From contig RFQN01000045.1 of assembly GCA_009924965.1 (NCBI GenBank), forward strand, positions 1 to 9,306: a stretch of 9,306 nucleotides of DNA, given 5' to 3'. The DNA comes from Verrucomicrobiota bacterium (GTDB lineage Bacteria > Verrucomicrobiota > Verrucomicrobiia > Opitutales > UBA953). Position 1 is the stretch's first letter. Every line of letters begins with the position of its first letter. Below are positions 1 through 6,237 of this stretch, piece by piece. Both the position numbers and the translations under genes were made by a program. Below the pieces are notes generated by a model. It saw nothing but the letters and a program-made list of their open reading frames with translations, had not been told where the DNA came from and made no database searches.

Positions 1-2162
1 CTTGTCTGGTTGGGGTGATGGCTTGGGGGGCGGACACGCTGCCCGCTTTGGCCAACGAGAAGGCCCCGCAGAGCCTGTCTGAGCTCTGGGGCGACTACGA
101 CCCTCGGAAAGAGGCCTTGGAGGCCGAGGTGACCAAGGAATGGGAACAGGACGGGATCGTCTGCCGGGTGGTGCGCTACCGGGTCGGGACGTTCAAGGGC
201 CAGCCGGCGACGATGGCGGCTTTCTACGCCTTCCCCAAGGGCGCCAAGGGGCTGCCGGCGATCCTGCAAATCCACGGCGGCGGGCAGTCGGCCAGTTTGT
301 CCTCGGTGACCACGTACGCGAAGCTGGGCTACGCGGCGCTGTCCCTCAACTGGGGCGGCAACAAGATGACGTTCGCCGACGGCAAGGCCTACGACGGCCC
401 GAATACGGATTGGGGCGCGCTCGACGCCACCCACCCACCGCAGCGCAATAAGACCAACCACTTCGCCGGCGGCACCGCGCCCGACGCCTTCACGCTCGAT
501 GCGGTCGATTCGCCGCGCAACGACAACTGGTTCATCGTGTGCCTCGGCGCGCGGCGCGGCCTGACGTTCCTCGAGCGCCAGCCCGAGGTCGACGGCGCCA
601 AGCTCGGCGTGACGGGCCATTCGATGGGTGGACGGCTGACGACCATGGTCACGGGCATCGACCCGCGCGTGCAGGCTTCCGTGCCTTCGTGCGGGGGGTC
701 GGGCGACTTCGACGGCGACCCGGCGAAATTCCCAGGCACGGCTGCGACCAAGCGCTCGGCGCGCGACCTGGCGACGATCGTCGAAAACCCGTACATCGCG
801 CGGATCAAGGTCCCGACGCTGTGGTTCTCGCCGACGAACGATTTCCACGCGCACCAGGACAACTTCGCCTATAGCTGGCGTCAGGTCCCCGACGCCCTGC
901 TCGGCCTCGCGCTGTCGCCGCACTTCAACCACCGGCATGCCGACGACGCCAGCCTAGCCGCCACGCTGTGGTTTGAGCAGCACCTCAAGGGCAAGCTCAC
1001 CCTGCCCCGCACGCCGACGCTGCAATGGGCACGCGCGGCTGACGGCAACGCGAGCTTCACCATCACCCCCGACCTCAGCCGCCCCGTGAAGGAAGTCCGT
1101 TTCTACGCCTCGACGGATACGCACACCCTGACGCGTTTCTGGCGGACGATTCCGGTGACCGCGGAGGGCCAGGTTTGGCGCGGCAGCGTGCCTGTGCGCG
1201 ACACGCTCGAGCCGCTCTTCGTCTTTGCGAACGTCGTGTATGCCGCGCCGGAGGAATACCGAAAGATCCCGACCAATCCAGGCGTCGGGCAAAGCGACAG
1301 CTTCATCGTCAGTTCGCGGCCGCTGACGCTCACCAGCGCGCAGCTCGTCGCCGCCGGCGTACGTGCGAATGCGCAGCCGGAGGCCATGATCGACGACGGC
1401 GCGCGCGGTTGGCAGGACTGGTATCGGTTGAATTGGGGTAACCCGACGCTCTGGTCAGCGTTCACCCGTAAGGTCAAGGACCCGCTCTGGCGCGGCCCTG
1501 CGGGCGCGAAGCTCAGTTTCGAGATCAACCCCGCGAACGACACCATCGTATACGTCACGCTCACCCGTAATGCCTGGGGCGCGTTTGGGCCGGGCACCGG
1601 CGACTATGTCGCGTCTGTCCCGCTCAAGGCCAACGGCGGGTGGGTGGCGGTGTCGCTGGGCGTGGAGGACTTCAAGCCAGCGGACTCGAAGGGCGCGCAA
1701 CCGCTCAAGGATTGGTCGACGCTCACCGAGCTCGCGATCTCCGGTCACGCCTCCATCGTGCAGGACGGCGTGAAGAACGACGCGCACCTCATCCGGTCGG
1801 AAGATGGCCAGGCCGCCGTCTGGGTCGGCGCCGCCGACGACTTATGGAAGTTGGGCAAGCCGCGTGGCTTCGGCGGGCCGTGGCTCAACACCACGGTCAA
1901 CGCAGGCGCACCCTCGGACCCTTACCTGATGACCGGCTACGACGAGAAAACGCTGACGCTCCGCAACCATGGCGCCAAGGCGGCCCGCATCAACGTCCTG
2001 CTCGATGTGACGGGCGACGGCCAGACCGTCTCCTACCGCACCATCGAAGTGCCGGCCGGTGGCCAGGTCACCCACGCCTTCGACCGCTCGCTCAACGCCT
2101 ACTGGATCCGCTTCGTCGCCGACACCGACGGCGTCTTCTCCGCCCAACTCGAATACAAGTGA
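1..2162 (+). CDS. Exported alpha/beta hydrolase (acetyl-xylan-esterase/dienelactone-hydrolase-like), 5' end outside window
   Basis: This is probably a secreted carbohydrate esterase. The frame is open to the left edge (first whole codon at 3) and the visible N-terminus looks like the end of a signal peptide (CLVGVMAWGA), so the real start lies upstream. A GTG at 15 and an ATG at 18 are available but would cut into that signal. Numbering from the GTG at 15, the hydrolase fold spans roughly residues 45-320. It contains an HGGG oxyanion-type motif near 88, the nucleophile elbow GHSMGG with Ser203, a likely acid at Asp276 (SPTNDFH) and candidate histidines at 303-308 (PHFNHRH). From about residue 440 to the end the sequence is beta-rich with many tryptophans (DDGARGW near 460), suggesting one or two accessory sugar-binding or Ig-like domains. 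The hydrolase class is well supported. The substrate is not: acetylated polysaccharide is a guess from family resemblance and from the neighbouring exported LamG-like proteins. Confidence 0.82.
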   Translation, partial: CLVGVMAWGADTLPALANEKAPQSLSELWGDYDPRKEALEAEVTKEWEQDGIVCRVVRYRVGTFKGQPATMAAFYAFPKGAKGLPAILQIHGGGQSASLSSVTTYAKLGYAALSLNWGGNKMTFADGKAYDGPNTDWGALDATHPPQRNKTNHFAGGTAPDAFTLDAVDSPRNDNWFIVCLGARRGLTFLERQPEVDGAKLGVTGHSMGGRLTTMVTGIDPRVQASVPSCGGSGDFDGDPAKFPGTAATKRSARDLATIVENPYIARIKVPTLWFSPTNDFHAHQDNFAYSWRQVPDALLGLALSPHFNHRHADDASLAATLWFEQHLKGKLTLPRTPTLQWARAADGNASFTITPDLSRPVKEVRFYASTDTHTLTRFWRTIPVTAEGQVWRGSVPVRDTLEPLFVFANVVYAAPEEYRKIPTNPGVGQSDSFIVSSRPLTLTSAQLVAAGVRANAQPEAMIDDGARGWQDWYRLNWGNPTLWSAFTRKVKDPLWRGPAGAKLSFEINPANDTIVYVTLTRNAWGAFGPGTGDYVASVPLKANGGWVAVSLGVEDFKPADSKGAQPLKDWSTLTELAISGHASIVQDGVKNDAHLIRSEDGQAAVWVGAADDLWKLGKPRGFGGPWLNTTVNAGAPSDPYLMTGYDEKTLTLRNHGAKAARINVLLDVTGDGQTVSYRTIEVPAGGQVTHAFDRSLNAYWIRFVADTDGVFSAQLEYK

Positions 2163-2170
2163 CCTTGCGG

Positions 2171-2188
2171 GGGTGAAGGATTTCACCT
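2171..2188 (+). other. Short hairpin after the esterase stop codon
   Basis: GGTGAA (2172-2177) and TTCACC (2182-2187) form a perfect six-base stem with loop GGAT, extendable by a G-T pair, nine bases after the esterase stop. It is followed by TAATTCCTT, which is only weakly T-rich. It may be a weak terminator or mRNA 3'-end structure. The same stretch holds a possible promoter, TTGCGG (2165-2170) and CTAATT (2187-2192) with 16 bases between, which would start transcription almost at the next ATG (2201). Both readings are tentative. Confidence 0.25.
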
Positions 2189-2200
2189 AATTCCTTGCCC

Positions 2201-2908
2201 ATGCGAACCCCCCTCGTCGCCCTCCTGTTCGGCTTGTGCTCGCTCGGCGCGGCGGACGCCCCTAAGCCGCCGACCGAAGCCCCTGCCACGCTCCTCGCCC
2301 AGACGGACAAGCTCGTCGGCGACGACGACATGACCAAAGGCGCGCCGGCTTCGCTCTGGAAGATCACCAAGGGCAAGTGGGAGCGCAACGACCTCGGCAC
2401 CACCGGAGCCGAACTCGTCGCCGACAAGCACAACGCCATCGTCCGTCTGCCAGTGAAGCTCGACGCCTTCGTCGTCTCGTTCGACGTCCGCCTCGACGGC
2501 GCGGCGAGCTTCGCCTTCACCATCAACAACGCCAAGGAGCACCTCGCACGCGTCATCGTCGCCCCGACCTACGTCAGCCTCCGTCGCGACGACTACGACG
2601 GTGATGGCCCCGAAAAGGCCTTCACCTTCTTCACGCAACCGACGCCCAACGACCCAGGTACTTGGCATAACGTCGTGTTCGAGATGGCGGGAGACACCGT
2701 CGTCCTGACCGTGGACGGCAAAATCAGCGGCTGGGGCGCCGACCCGCAATTCGCGAAGGACATCCGTGCGAACCCCAGCTTCCACATCGATGGGGCCACC
2801 GCGACGATCCGCAATTTCCGCCTCTGGACGGCCAAGCCCGAGCCGAAGCCGACCTGGGCTGCCAAGAAAGGCACCCTGCCCAAGCCCCTCGAAAAACCCA
2901 AGAAATAA
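2201..2908 (+). CDS. Exported LamG/DUF1080-like protein, paralog 1
   Basis: This is a 235-residue exported protein of unknown exact role. The ATG at 2201 is preferred over the in-frame TTG at 2195 because it begins a clean signal peptide (MRTPLVALLFGLCSLGAADA). The mature part is a single beta-rich domain resembling the concanavalin-like DUF1080 (PF06439, '3-keto-disaccharide hydrolase') group. It has a KGKWER motif, a 'FDVRLDG' strand, an acidic RDDYDGDGP segment, a GTWHNVVFEM strand and DGKISG near the end of the fold. It closes with a Pro/Lys-rich tail. The next gene, four bases downstream, encodes a clear paralog with the same motifs in the same order, so the two are very likely co-transcribed tandem duplicates. 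The family assignment rests on fold-like motifs read by eye; sugar binding or cleavage is inference. No Shine-Dalgarno sequence is visible before the start. Confidence 0.75.
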   Translation: MRTPLVALLFGLCSLGAADAPKPPTEAPATLLAQTDKLVGDDDMTKGAPASLWKITKGKWERNDLGTTGAELVADKHNAIVRLPVKLDAFVVSFDVRLDGAASFAFTINNAKEHLARVIVAPTYVSLRRDDYDGDGPEKAFTFFTQPTPNDPGTWHNVVFEMAGDTVVLTVDGKISGWGADPQFAKDIRANPSFHIDGATATIRNFRLWTAKPEPKPTWAAKKGTLPKPLEKPKK

Positions 2909-2912
2909 CGCC

Positions 2913-3671
2913 ATGCGCCACACCCTCTCACTCCTCTTCCTCGGGGCCTGCTCCGTGCTCGCCGCCGACGCCCCGACCACCTTGTTGGCCGAGCCAGACA
3001 AAGAGGTCCTCAACGACAGCCTGACCTTGGCGGCGAAGCCCGCCGAATGGAAAATCGCCAAGGGCAAATGGGAGCGCACCGCCGAAGGCATCAAGGTCGA
3101 GGAACTGCCGGCGGACAACCATGGCGCCGCCGGACGCCTGAGCCAGAAGCTCGGCGACTTCATCATCGCCTTCGACTTCCGGCTCGATGGCGCGAAGTCC
3201 ATTTCCCTCAGCATCAACGACGCCAAGGAGCATGTCGCCCGCGTCATGATCACGCCCACCGCTTGTCGCATCCAACGCGACGACCATGACCACGATGGCC
3301 CGGACAAGGCCGTGGTCTTCCTCAACCAAGCCGAGAAGTTCGCGCCGGGCACTTGGCACCACGTCGTCCTGGAGATGGTCGGCGACACGATGGTCGCCAC
3401 GCTCGACGGGAAGATCTCGGGGTTCGGCAGCGACGCGCTCTTCAAGTCGGAGAAGGCGAACCCGGGCCTGACGTGCGCAGGACAGACGGCGACCTTCCGG
3501 AATTTCCAGCTCTGGAGCGCCAAGCCGGAACCGAAAGCGACCTGGAAGGAAGCGAGCGGCAAGATCGCCGAGGCCATGAAGGCCGCGCCCACCCCGGCAC
3601 CCGCGGCGAAAGCCAAGGCCGCCGCGAAGGCCAAAGCCGCCGCGCCCGCCCCCGGGGAAGCCGCGAAATAA
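2913..3671 (+). CDS. Exported LamG/DUF1080-like protein, paralog 2, with Ala/Lys/Pro tail
   Basis: This is a 252-residue exported protein paralogous to the gene ending at 2908. The ATG at 2913 gives a typical signal peptide (MRHTLSLLFLGACSVLAADA); the frame is open further upstream, but that part would run through the previous gene. The mature domain repeats the neighbour's landmarks: KGKWER, a 'FDFRLDG' strand, INDAKEH, RDDHDHDGPDKA, GTWHHVVLEM, DGKISG and FRNFQLWSAKPEPKATW. By eye roughly half the aligned positions agree. After about residue 210 comes a low-complexity Ala/Lys/Pro tail containing AKAKAA twice (232-243), which the paralog lacks. The tail could bind acidic polymers or the cell wall, or be a simple spacer. 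A LamG/DUF1080-type fold with a carbohydrate role is inferred from the family resemblance. Confidence 0.75.
   Translation: MRHTLSLLFLGACSVLAADAPTTLLAEPDKEVLNDSLTLAAKPAEWKIAKGKWERTAEGIKVEELPADNHGAAGRLSQKLGDFIIAFDFRLDGAKSISLSINDAKEHVARVMITPTACRIQRDDHDHDGPDKAVVFLNQAEKFAPGTWHHVVLEMVGDTMVATLDGKISGFGSDALFKSEKANPGLTCAGQTATFRNFQLWSAKPEPKATWKEASGKIAEAMKAAPTPAPAAKAKAAAKAKAAAPAPGEAAK
3606..3641 (+). repeat. Two 18-base tandem units coding AKAKAA
   Basis: Units 3606-3623 and 3624-3641 are adjacent, in frame, and differ at two positions (both A/G changes in the third base of a Lys codon). They encode AKAKAA twice in the basic, disordered-looking tail of the second LamG-like protein. The mismatches are synonymous, so the peptide repeat is kept although the DNA has drifted. 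Confidence 0.6.
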
Positions 3672-3675
3672 GCCG

Positions 3676-3726
3676 CCTGCGCAGGGTTTTCGCCCGCGAC
3701 CCCATCTCCCCGCTTGCGCCAGCGGG
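3676..3726 (+). other. Inverted repeats between the LamG-like gene and ribBA
   Basis: The 87-base gap 3672-3758 holds two inverted repeats. CCTGCGCAGG (3676-3685) is a perfect ten-base palindrome followed by GTTTT. CCCGCT (3709-3714) pairs with AGCGGG (3721-3726) around a six-base loop. Either could end transcription from the exported-protein genes, but neither has a convincing T tract. No FMN riboswitch consensus and no clear sigma-70 promoter was seen in the gap. Confidence 0.25.
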
Positions 3727-3758
3727 CGGACCCGTCACCTTCGGCCCTCCACCGTTTC

Positions 3759-4835
3759 ATGGACGAGCCCTTTGACAGCATCGAGGCAGCCCTCGCGGAC
3801 ATCGCCGCGGGGAAGCTCGTCATTGTGACCGACGACGAGAACCGCGAGAACGAAGGCGACTTTGTGATGGCGGCGTCCAAGGTCACCCCCGAAGCGGTCA
3901 ACATGATGATCCGCCACGCGCGCGGGCTCATCTGTGTCCCGACGGTCGAACACCAGCTCCGCCGCCTGGGGATCTCCCAGATGGTCCCGGAGAACCGCGA
4001 ATCGCAACGCACCGCCTTCGCGGTCTCGGTCGACGCCGCCGAAGGCATCTCGACGGGCATCAGCGCCTACGACCGCGCGAAGACCATCGCGATCCTCGCG
4101 GACCCCGACTCCAAGCCGGAACAGCTCGTCCAGCCGGGCCACATCTTCCCGCTCATGGCCCGCCCCGGCGGCGTGCTCCAACGCGCTGGCCACACCGAAG
4201 CCGCGGTCGACCTGGCCTCGCTCGCCGGCCTGCACCCGAGCGGCGTGATCTGCGAGATCCTCAACGAGGACGGCTCCATGGCGCGCCTGCCGGAGCTCAT
4301 CGAACTGAAGAAGCGCTTCGGGCTCCGCATGGTCTCCATCGCACAGCTCATCGAGTTCCGCCACCGGCGCGAACGCCTGGTCGAACTCGTCGCCGAGAGC
4401 CCGTTCCAATCCGCGTGGGGCGAGTTCCAGCTCCGCGTCTACCGTTCGCTCCCGGACGGCCGCCAGCACCTGGCCTTCGTCCTCGGCCGCCCGACCAACG
4501 CGCCGACCCTCGTGCGCGTCCAGCGGGAGAACCTGCTGGGCGACCTCTTCCGTGGCCAGGCCTTCGGCGCCGGCAATTCGCTCGCGGCGAGCTTCGCCGC
4601 CGTGGCCAAGGCCGGCAGCGGCGTCATCGTGCACGTGGCCCAACCCGGCGGTGGCGTCAAAGCCGACGGCGAAGGCATCCGCCTCGGCGCGATGGACTCA
4701 CGCGACTACGGCATCGGGGCGCAGATCCTTTCGCATATCGGGCTCCGACAGATTCGCCTGATCACGAATAACAGCCGGAAAGTCGTCGGTTTGGGCGGTT
4801 ACGGGCTGGAAATCGTGGAACAGGTGCCGTTCTAG
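3759..4835 (+). CDS. ribBA: 3,4-dihydroxy-2-butanone 4-phosphate synthase with degenerate GTP-cyclohydrolase-II-like domain (RibBX-like)
   Basis: The N-terminal half makes the four-carbon riboflavin precursor from ribulose 5-phosphate in the cytoplasm. Residues 1-205 carry every familiar RibB landmark: the acidic loop DDENRENEGD (25-34), GLICVP (56-61), TGISAYDRA (99-107), PGHIFPL (126-132), HTEAAVDLA (145-153) and VICEILNEDG (163-172). The C-terminal half (about 212-358) aligns with GTP cyclohydrolase II and keeps RDYGIGAQIL (315-324) and RLITNNSRK (333-341). The three zinc cysteines are replaced by Asn258, Phe269 and Ala271, and the stretch with the RQEGR motif and catalytic Tyr is rewritten and shortened, so the protein has 358 residues against about 400 for RibBA. 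Cyclohydrolase activity is therefore unlikely, as in the described RibBX variant. The ATG at 3759 is chosen over an in-frame TTG at 3714 because the RibB homology begins there. ribH follows after 70 bases. Confidence 0.93.
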   Translation: MDEPFDSIEAALADIAAGKLVIVTDDENRENEGDFVMAASKVTPEAVNMMIRHARGLICVPTVEHQLRRLGISQMVPENRESQRTAFAVSVDAAEGISTGISAYDRAKTIAILADPDSKPEQLVQPGHIFPLMARPGGVLQRAGHTEAAVDLASLAGLHPSGVICEILNEDGSMARLPELIELKKRFGLRMVSIAQLIEFRHRRERLVELVAESPFQSAWGEFQLRVYRSLPDGRQHLAFVLGRPTNAPTLVRVQRENLLGDLFRGQAFGAGNSLAASFAAVAKAGSGVIVHVAQPGGGVKADGEGIRLGAMDSRDYGIGAQILSHIGLRQIRLITNNSRKVVGLGGYGLEIVEQVPF

Positions 4836-4905
4836 GCGGTTCTGGCGTTTCCTCTTGAAGGCAAGGGCGGAACCCCTTGCATCAGCCTTCCGTTCTTCCA
4901 CCGCC

Positions 4906-5445
4906 ATGAGCCAAGACAAGCCCCACTACGAAAAAGTCGACGGTGCCGACCTGCTCATCGCCATCGTGGCCGCTTCCTACAACCAGGTCCTCGTGGACGC
5001 GTTGGTGAAGCGCGCGACCCAAGGCCTCAAGGCCGGCGGGGTGAAGGAAGCCAACCTCCGGGTCGTCAAGGTCCCGGGCTCCGGCGAGATCCCTTACGCC
5101 ACCAACATGCTCGCGCTGTCGGGCGACTACGACTGCATCATCGGGCTCGGCGTGGTCGTGGCCGGCGACACGCCGCACCACGAGATCATCGCCCACTCGA
5201 CCGCCAAGGCCATGCAGGACGTCGCCCTCCGCTCCGAGGTCCCCGTCATCAACGGCATCGTCGTGACCAACACCCGCCAGCAGGCCGAAGAGCGCTGCAC
5301 GGGCGCGCTCGACCGCGGTACGGAATTCGCGCAAGCCGCCCTGATCATGGCCCAACACCGCATCCAGCTCGGCGAACGCCTCGACCAGGTCGAAGCGGAA
5401 GAACGCGCCAAGAACGGCGGCCACGAACCCTTTGCCCAGAACTGA
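4906..5445 (+). CDS. ribH: 6,7-dimethyl-8-ribityllumazine synthase
   Basis: This enzyme condenses the RibB product with 5-amino-6-ribitylaminouracil to form lumazine, the penultimate riboflavin step, usually in an icosahedral or pentameric cytoplasmic assembly. The 179-residue product has the family landmarks in order: SYN (24-26), VPGSGEIPYA (56-65), the YDCIIGLGVVVAGDTPHHE segment (75-93) with catalytic-type His91, PVINGIVVTN (113-122) and QQAEERCTG with Arg130. A charged tail after about 155 extends past the usual end. Compared with Bacillus RibH, the aromatic at the VPGxFEIP position (Phe57 there) is Gly60 here. The ATG at 4906 is preferred over an upstream in-frame TTG at 4855. No Shine-Dalgarno is visible. 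The stop codon overlaps the next gene's ATG by one base, which argues for coupled translation. Confidence 0.93.
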   Translation: MSQDKPHYEKVDGADLLIAIVAASYNQVLVDALVKRATQGLKAGGVKEANLRVVKVPGSGEIPYATNMLALSGDYDCIIGLGVVVAGDTPHHEIIAHSTAKAMQDVALRSEVPVINGIVVTNTRQQAEERCTGALDRGTEFAQAALIMAQHRIQLGERLDQVEAEERAKNGGHEPFAQN

Positions 5446-6233
5446 TGGACACCGACTCGCATTCGCCGGCCCGCACCCGGATCCGCATCCGCATCAAAGG
5501 GCCGGACTTCCGCCTGGCTGACCAAGCGGCCGCGGACGTGGCCAACAGCGTCACGGCCACCGGCGTCCGCGCCCTCGGCCCCCTGCCGCTACCTTCCACC
5601 GTCGAAGCCCTGCGCTCGTCGAGTTCCTACGACGAGCTCCGCTGCCACCATCGCCTGCTGGAAATCATCGAGTCCAAGCCCGCGACCATCGACGCCCTCC
5701 GCCGCATCAACCTGCCGGCCGGCATCGAGATCGCCGTGGTTGCGCCCGAAGAGCCCGTCACCCCGGCCGAACCCGTCCCGGGCGAAGCCCCGGCCAAGCG
5801 TAACCGCCGCCGCGACAGCCGTGTCGCCGCGATGCAGTTCCTCTACTCCTGGGAGGTCCAACGCCACGGCGACATCGTCACCGCGCTCTACGACTTCTTC
5901 GGCGAGCAACCGCAGGCCCGTGAATACTACGCGTTCGCCGAGGAACTGATCCATGGGGTCATCCGCGACCAAGCGCTCATCGACGAGGTCATCGTGCGCT
6001 TCGCCCAGAACTGGGCCTTCGAACGCGTGGCCAAGGTCGACCTCGCCACGCTGCGCGTCGCGATCTTCGAACTTCTACGCCGGACGGACATCCCGCCGGT
6101 CGTGACCATCAACGAAGCCATCGACATCGCGAAGGTCTTCTCGACCGAAGAATCCAAGCGCTTCGTCAACGGCATCCTCGACCGCTACAAGGCGACGCTC
6201 GGCCGCGACCCGCGCAAGGCCGAAGGGGCCTAA
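5445..6233 (+). CDS. nusB: Fusion of an S10 (NusE)-like domain to transcription antitermination factor NusB
   Basis: This is one uninterrupted 262-residue frame. Residues 12-99 match ribosomal protein S10/NusE along its length: RIRIRIKGPDFRLADQ (12-27), TGVRALGPLPLP (39-50), ELRCHHRLLEII (64-75) and ATIDALRRINLPAG (80-93). A Pro/Glu/Ala linker occupies about 100-117. Residues 118-258 are a complete NusB: an Arg-rich start, AAMQFLYSWEV (128-138), KVDLATLRVAIFELLRRTDIP, INEAIDIAK and RFVNGILDR. In E. coli NusB and S10/NusE form the heterodimer that binds boxA RNA in antitermination and rRNA transcription complexes, so this gene probably supplies both partners in one chain. The segment matching the ribosome-binding loop of S10 is about nine residues shorter than in E. 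coli. The ATG overlaps the ribH stop (TGATG), giving translational coupling, and ftsY starts four bases after the stop. Both domain calls are firm; the function of the fusion is inference. Confidence 0.93.
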   Translation: MDTDSHSPARTRIRIRIKGPDFRLADQAAADVANSVTATGVRALGPLPLPSTVEALRSSSSYDELRCHHRLLEIIESKPATIDALRRINLPAGIEIAVVAPEEPVTPAEPVPGEAPAKRNRRRDSRVAAMQFLYSWEVQRHGDIVTALYDFFGEQPQAREYYAFAEELIHGVIRDQALIDEVIVRFAQNWAFERVAKVDLATLRVAIFELLRRTDIPPVVTINEAIDIAKVFSTEESKRFVNGILDRYKATLGRDPRKAEGA

Positions 6234-6237
6234 GGCC

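Noticed and set aside
15..20. GTG at 15 or ATG at 18 as the true start of the esterase
   Set aside because: The codons before them (C-L-V-G) continue a signal-peptide-like hydrophobic stretch open to the window edge, so the gene very likely begins outside.
3672..3758. FMN riboswitch before ribBA
   Set aside because: The gap is only 87 bases and lacks the conserved RFN core elements; just simple inverted repeats are present.
3714..3758. Upstream TTG start for ribBA
   Set aside because: The extra 15 residues (rich in Arg, Pro and Ser) match nothing in RibB, which begins at the ATG at 3759.
2183..4060. Very long minus-strand open frame (625 codons) opposite the LamG-like genes and the start of ribBA
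   Set aside because: It is antisense to three recognisable genes, its translation shows no family motif or sensible composition, and long antisense frames are common in GC-rich DNA.
4855..4905. Upstream TTG start for ribH
   Set aside because: The added residues are outside the family homology, and the ATG at 4906 matches the usual N-terminus.
5445..5840. S10-like stretch as a separate rpsJ gene joined to nusB by a sequencing error
   Set aside because: Both domains share one reading phase with no stop between them, so an indel is not needed; the linker looks like an ordinary interdomain linker and the S10 loop is altered, unlike ribosomal S10.
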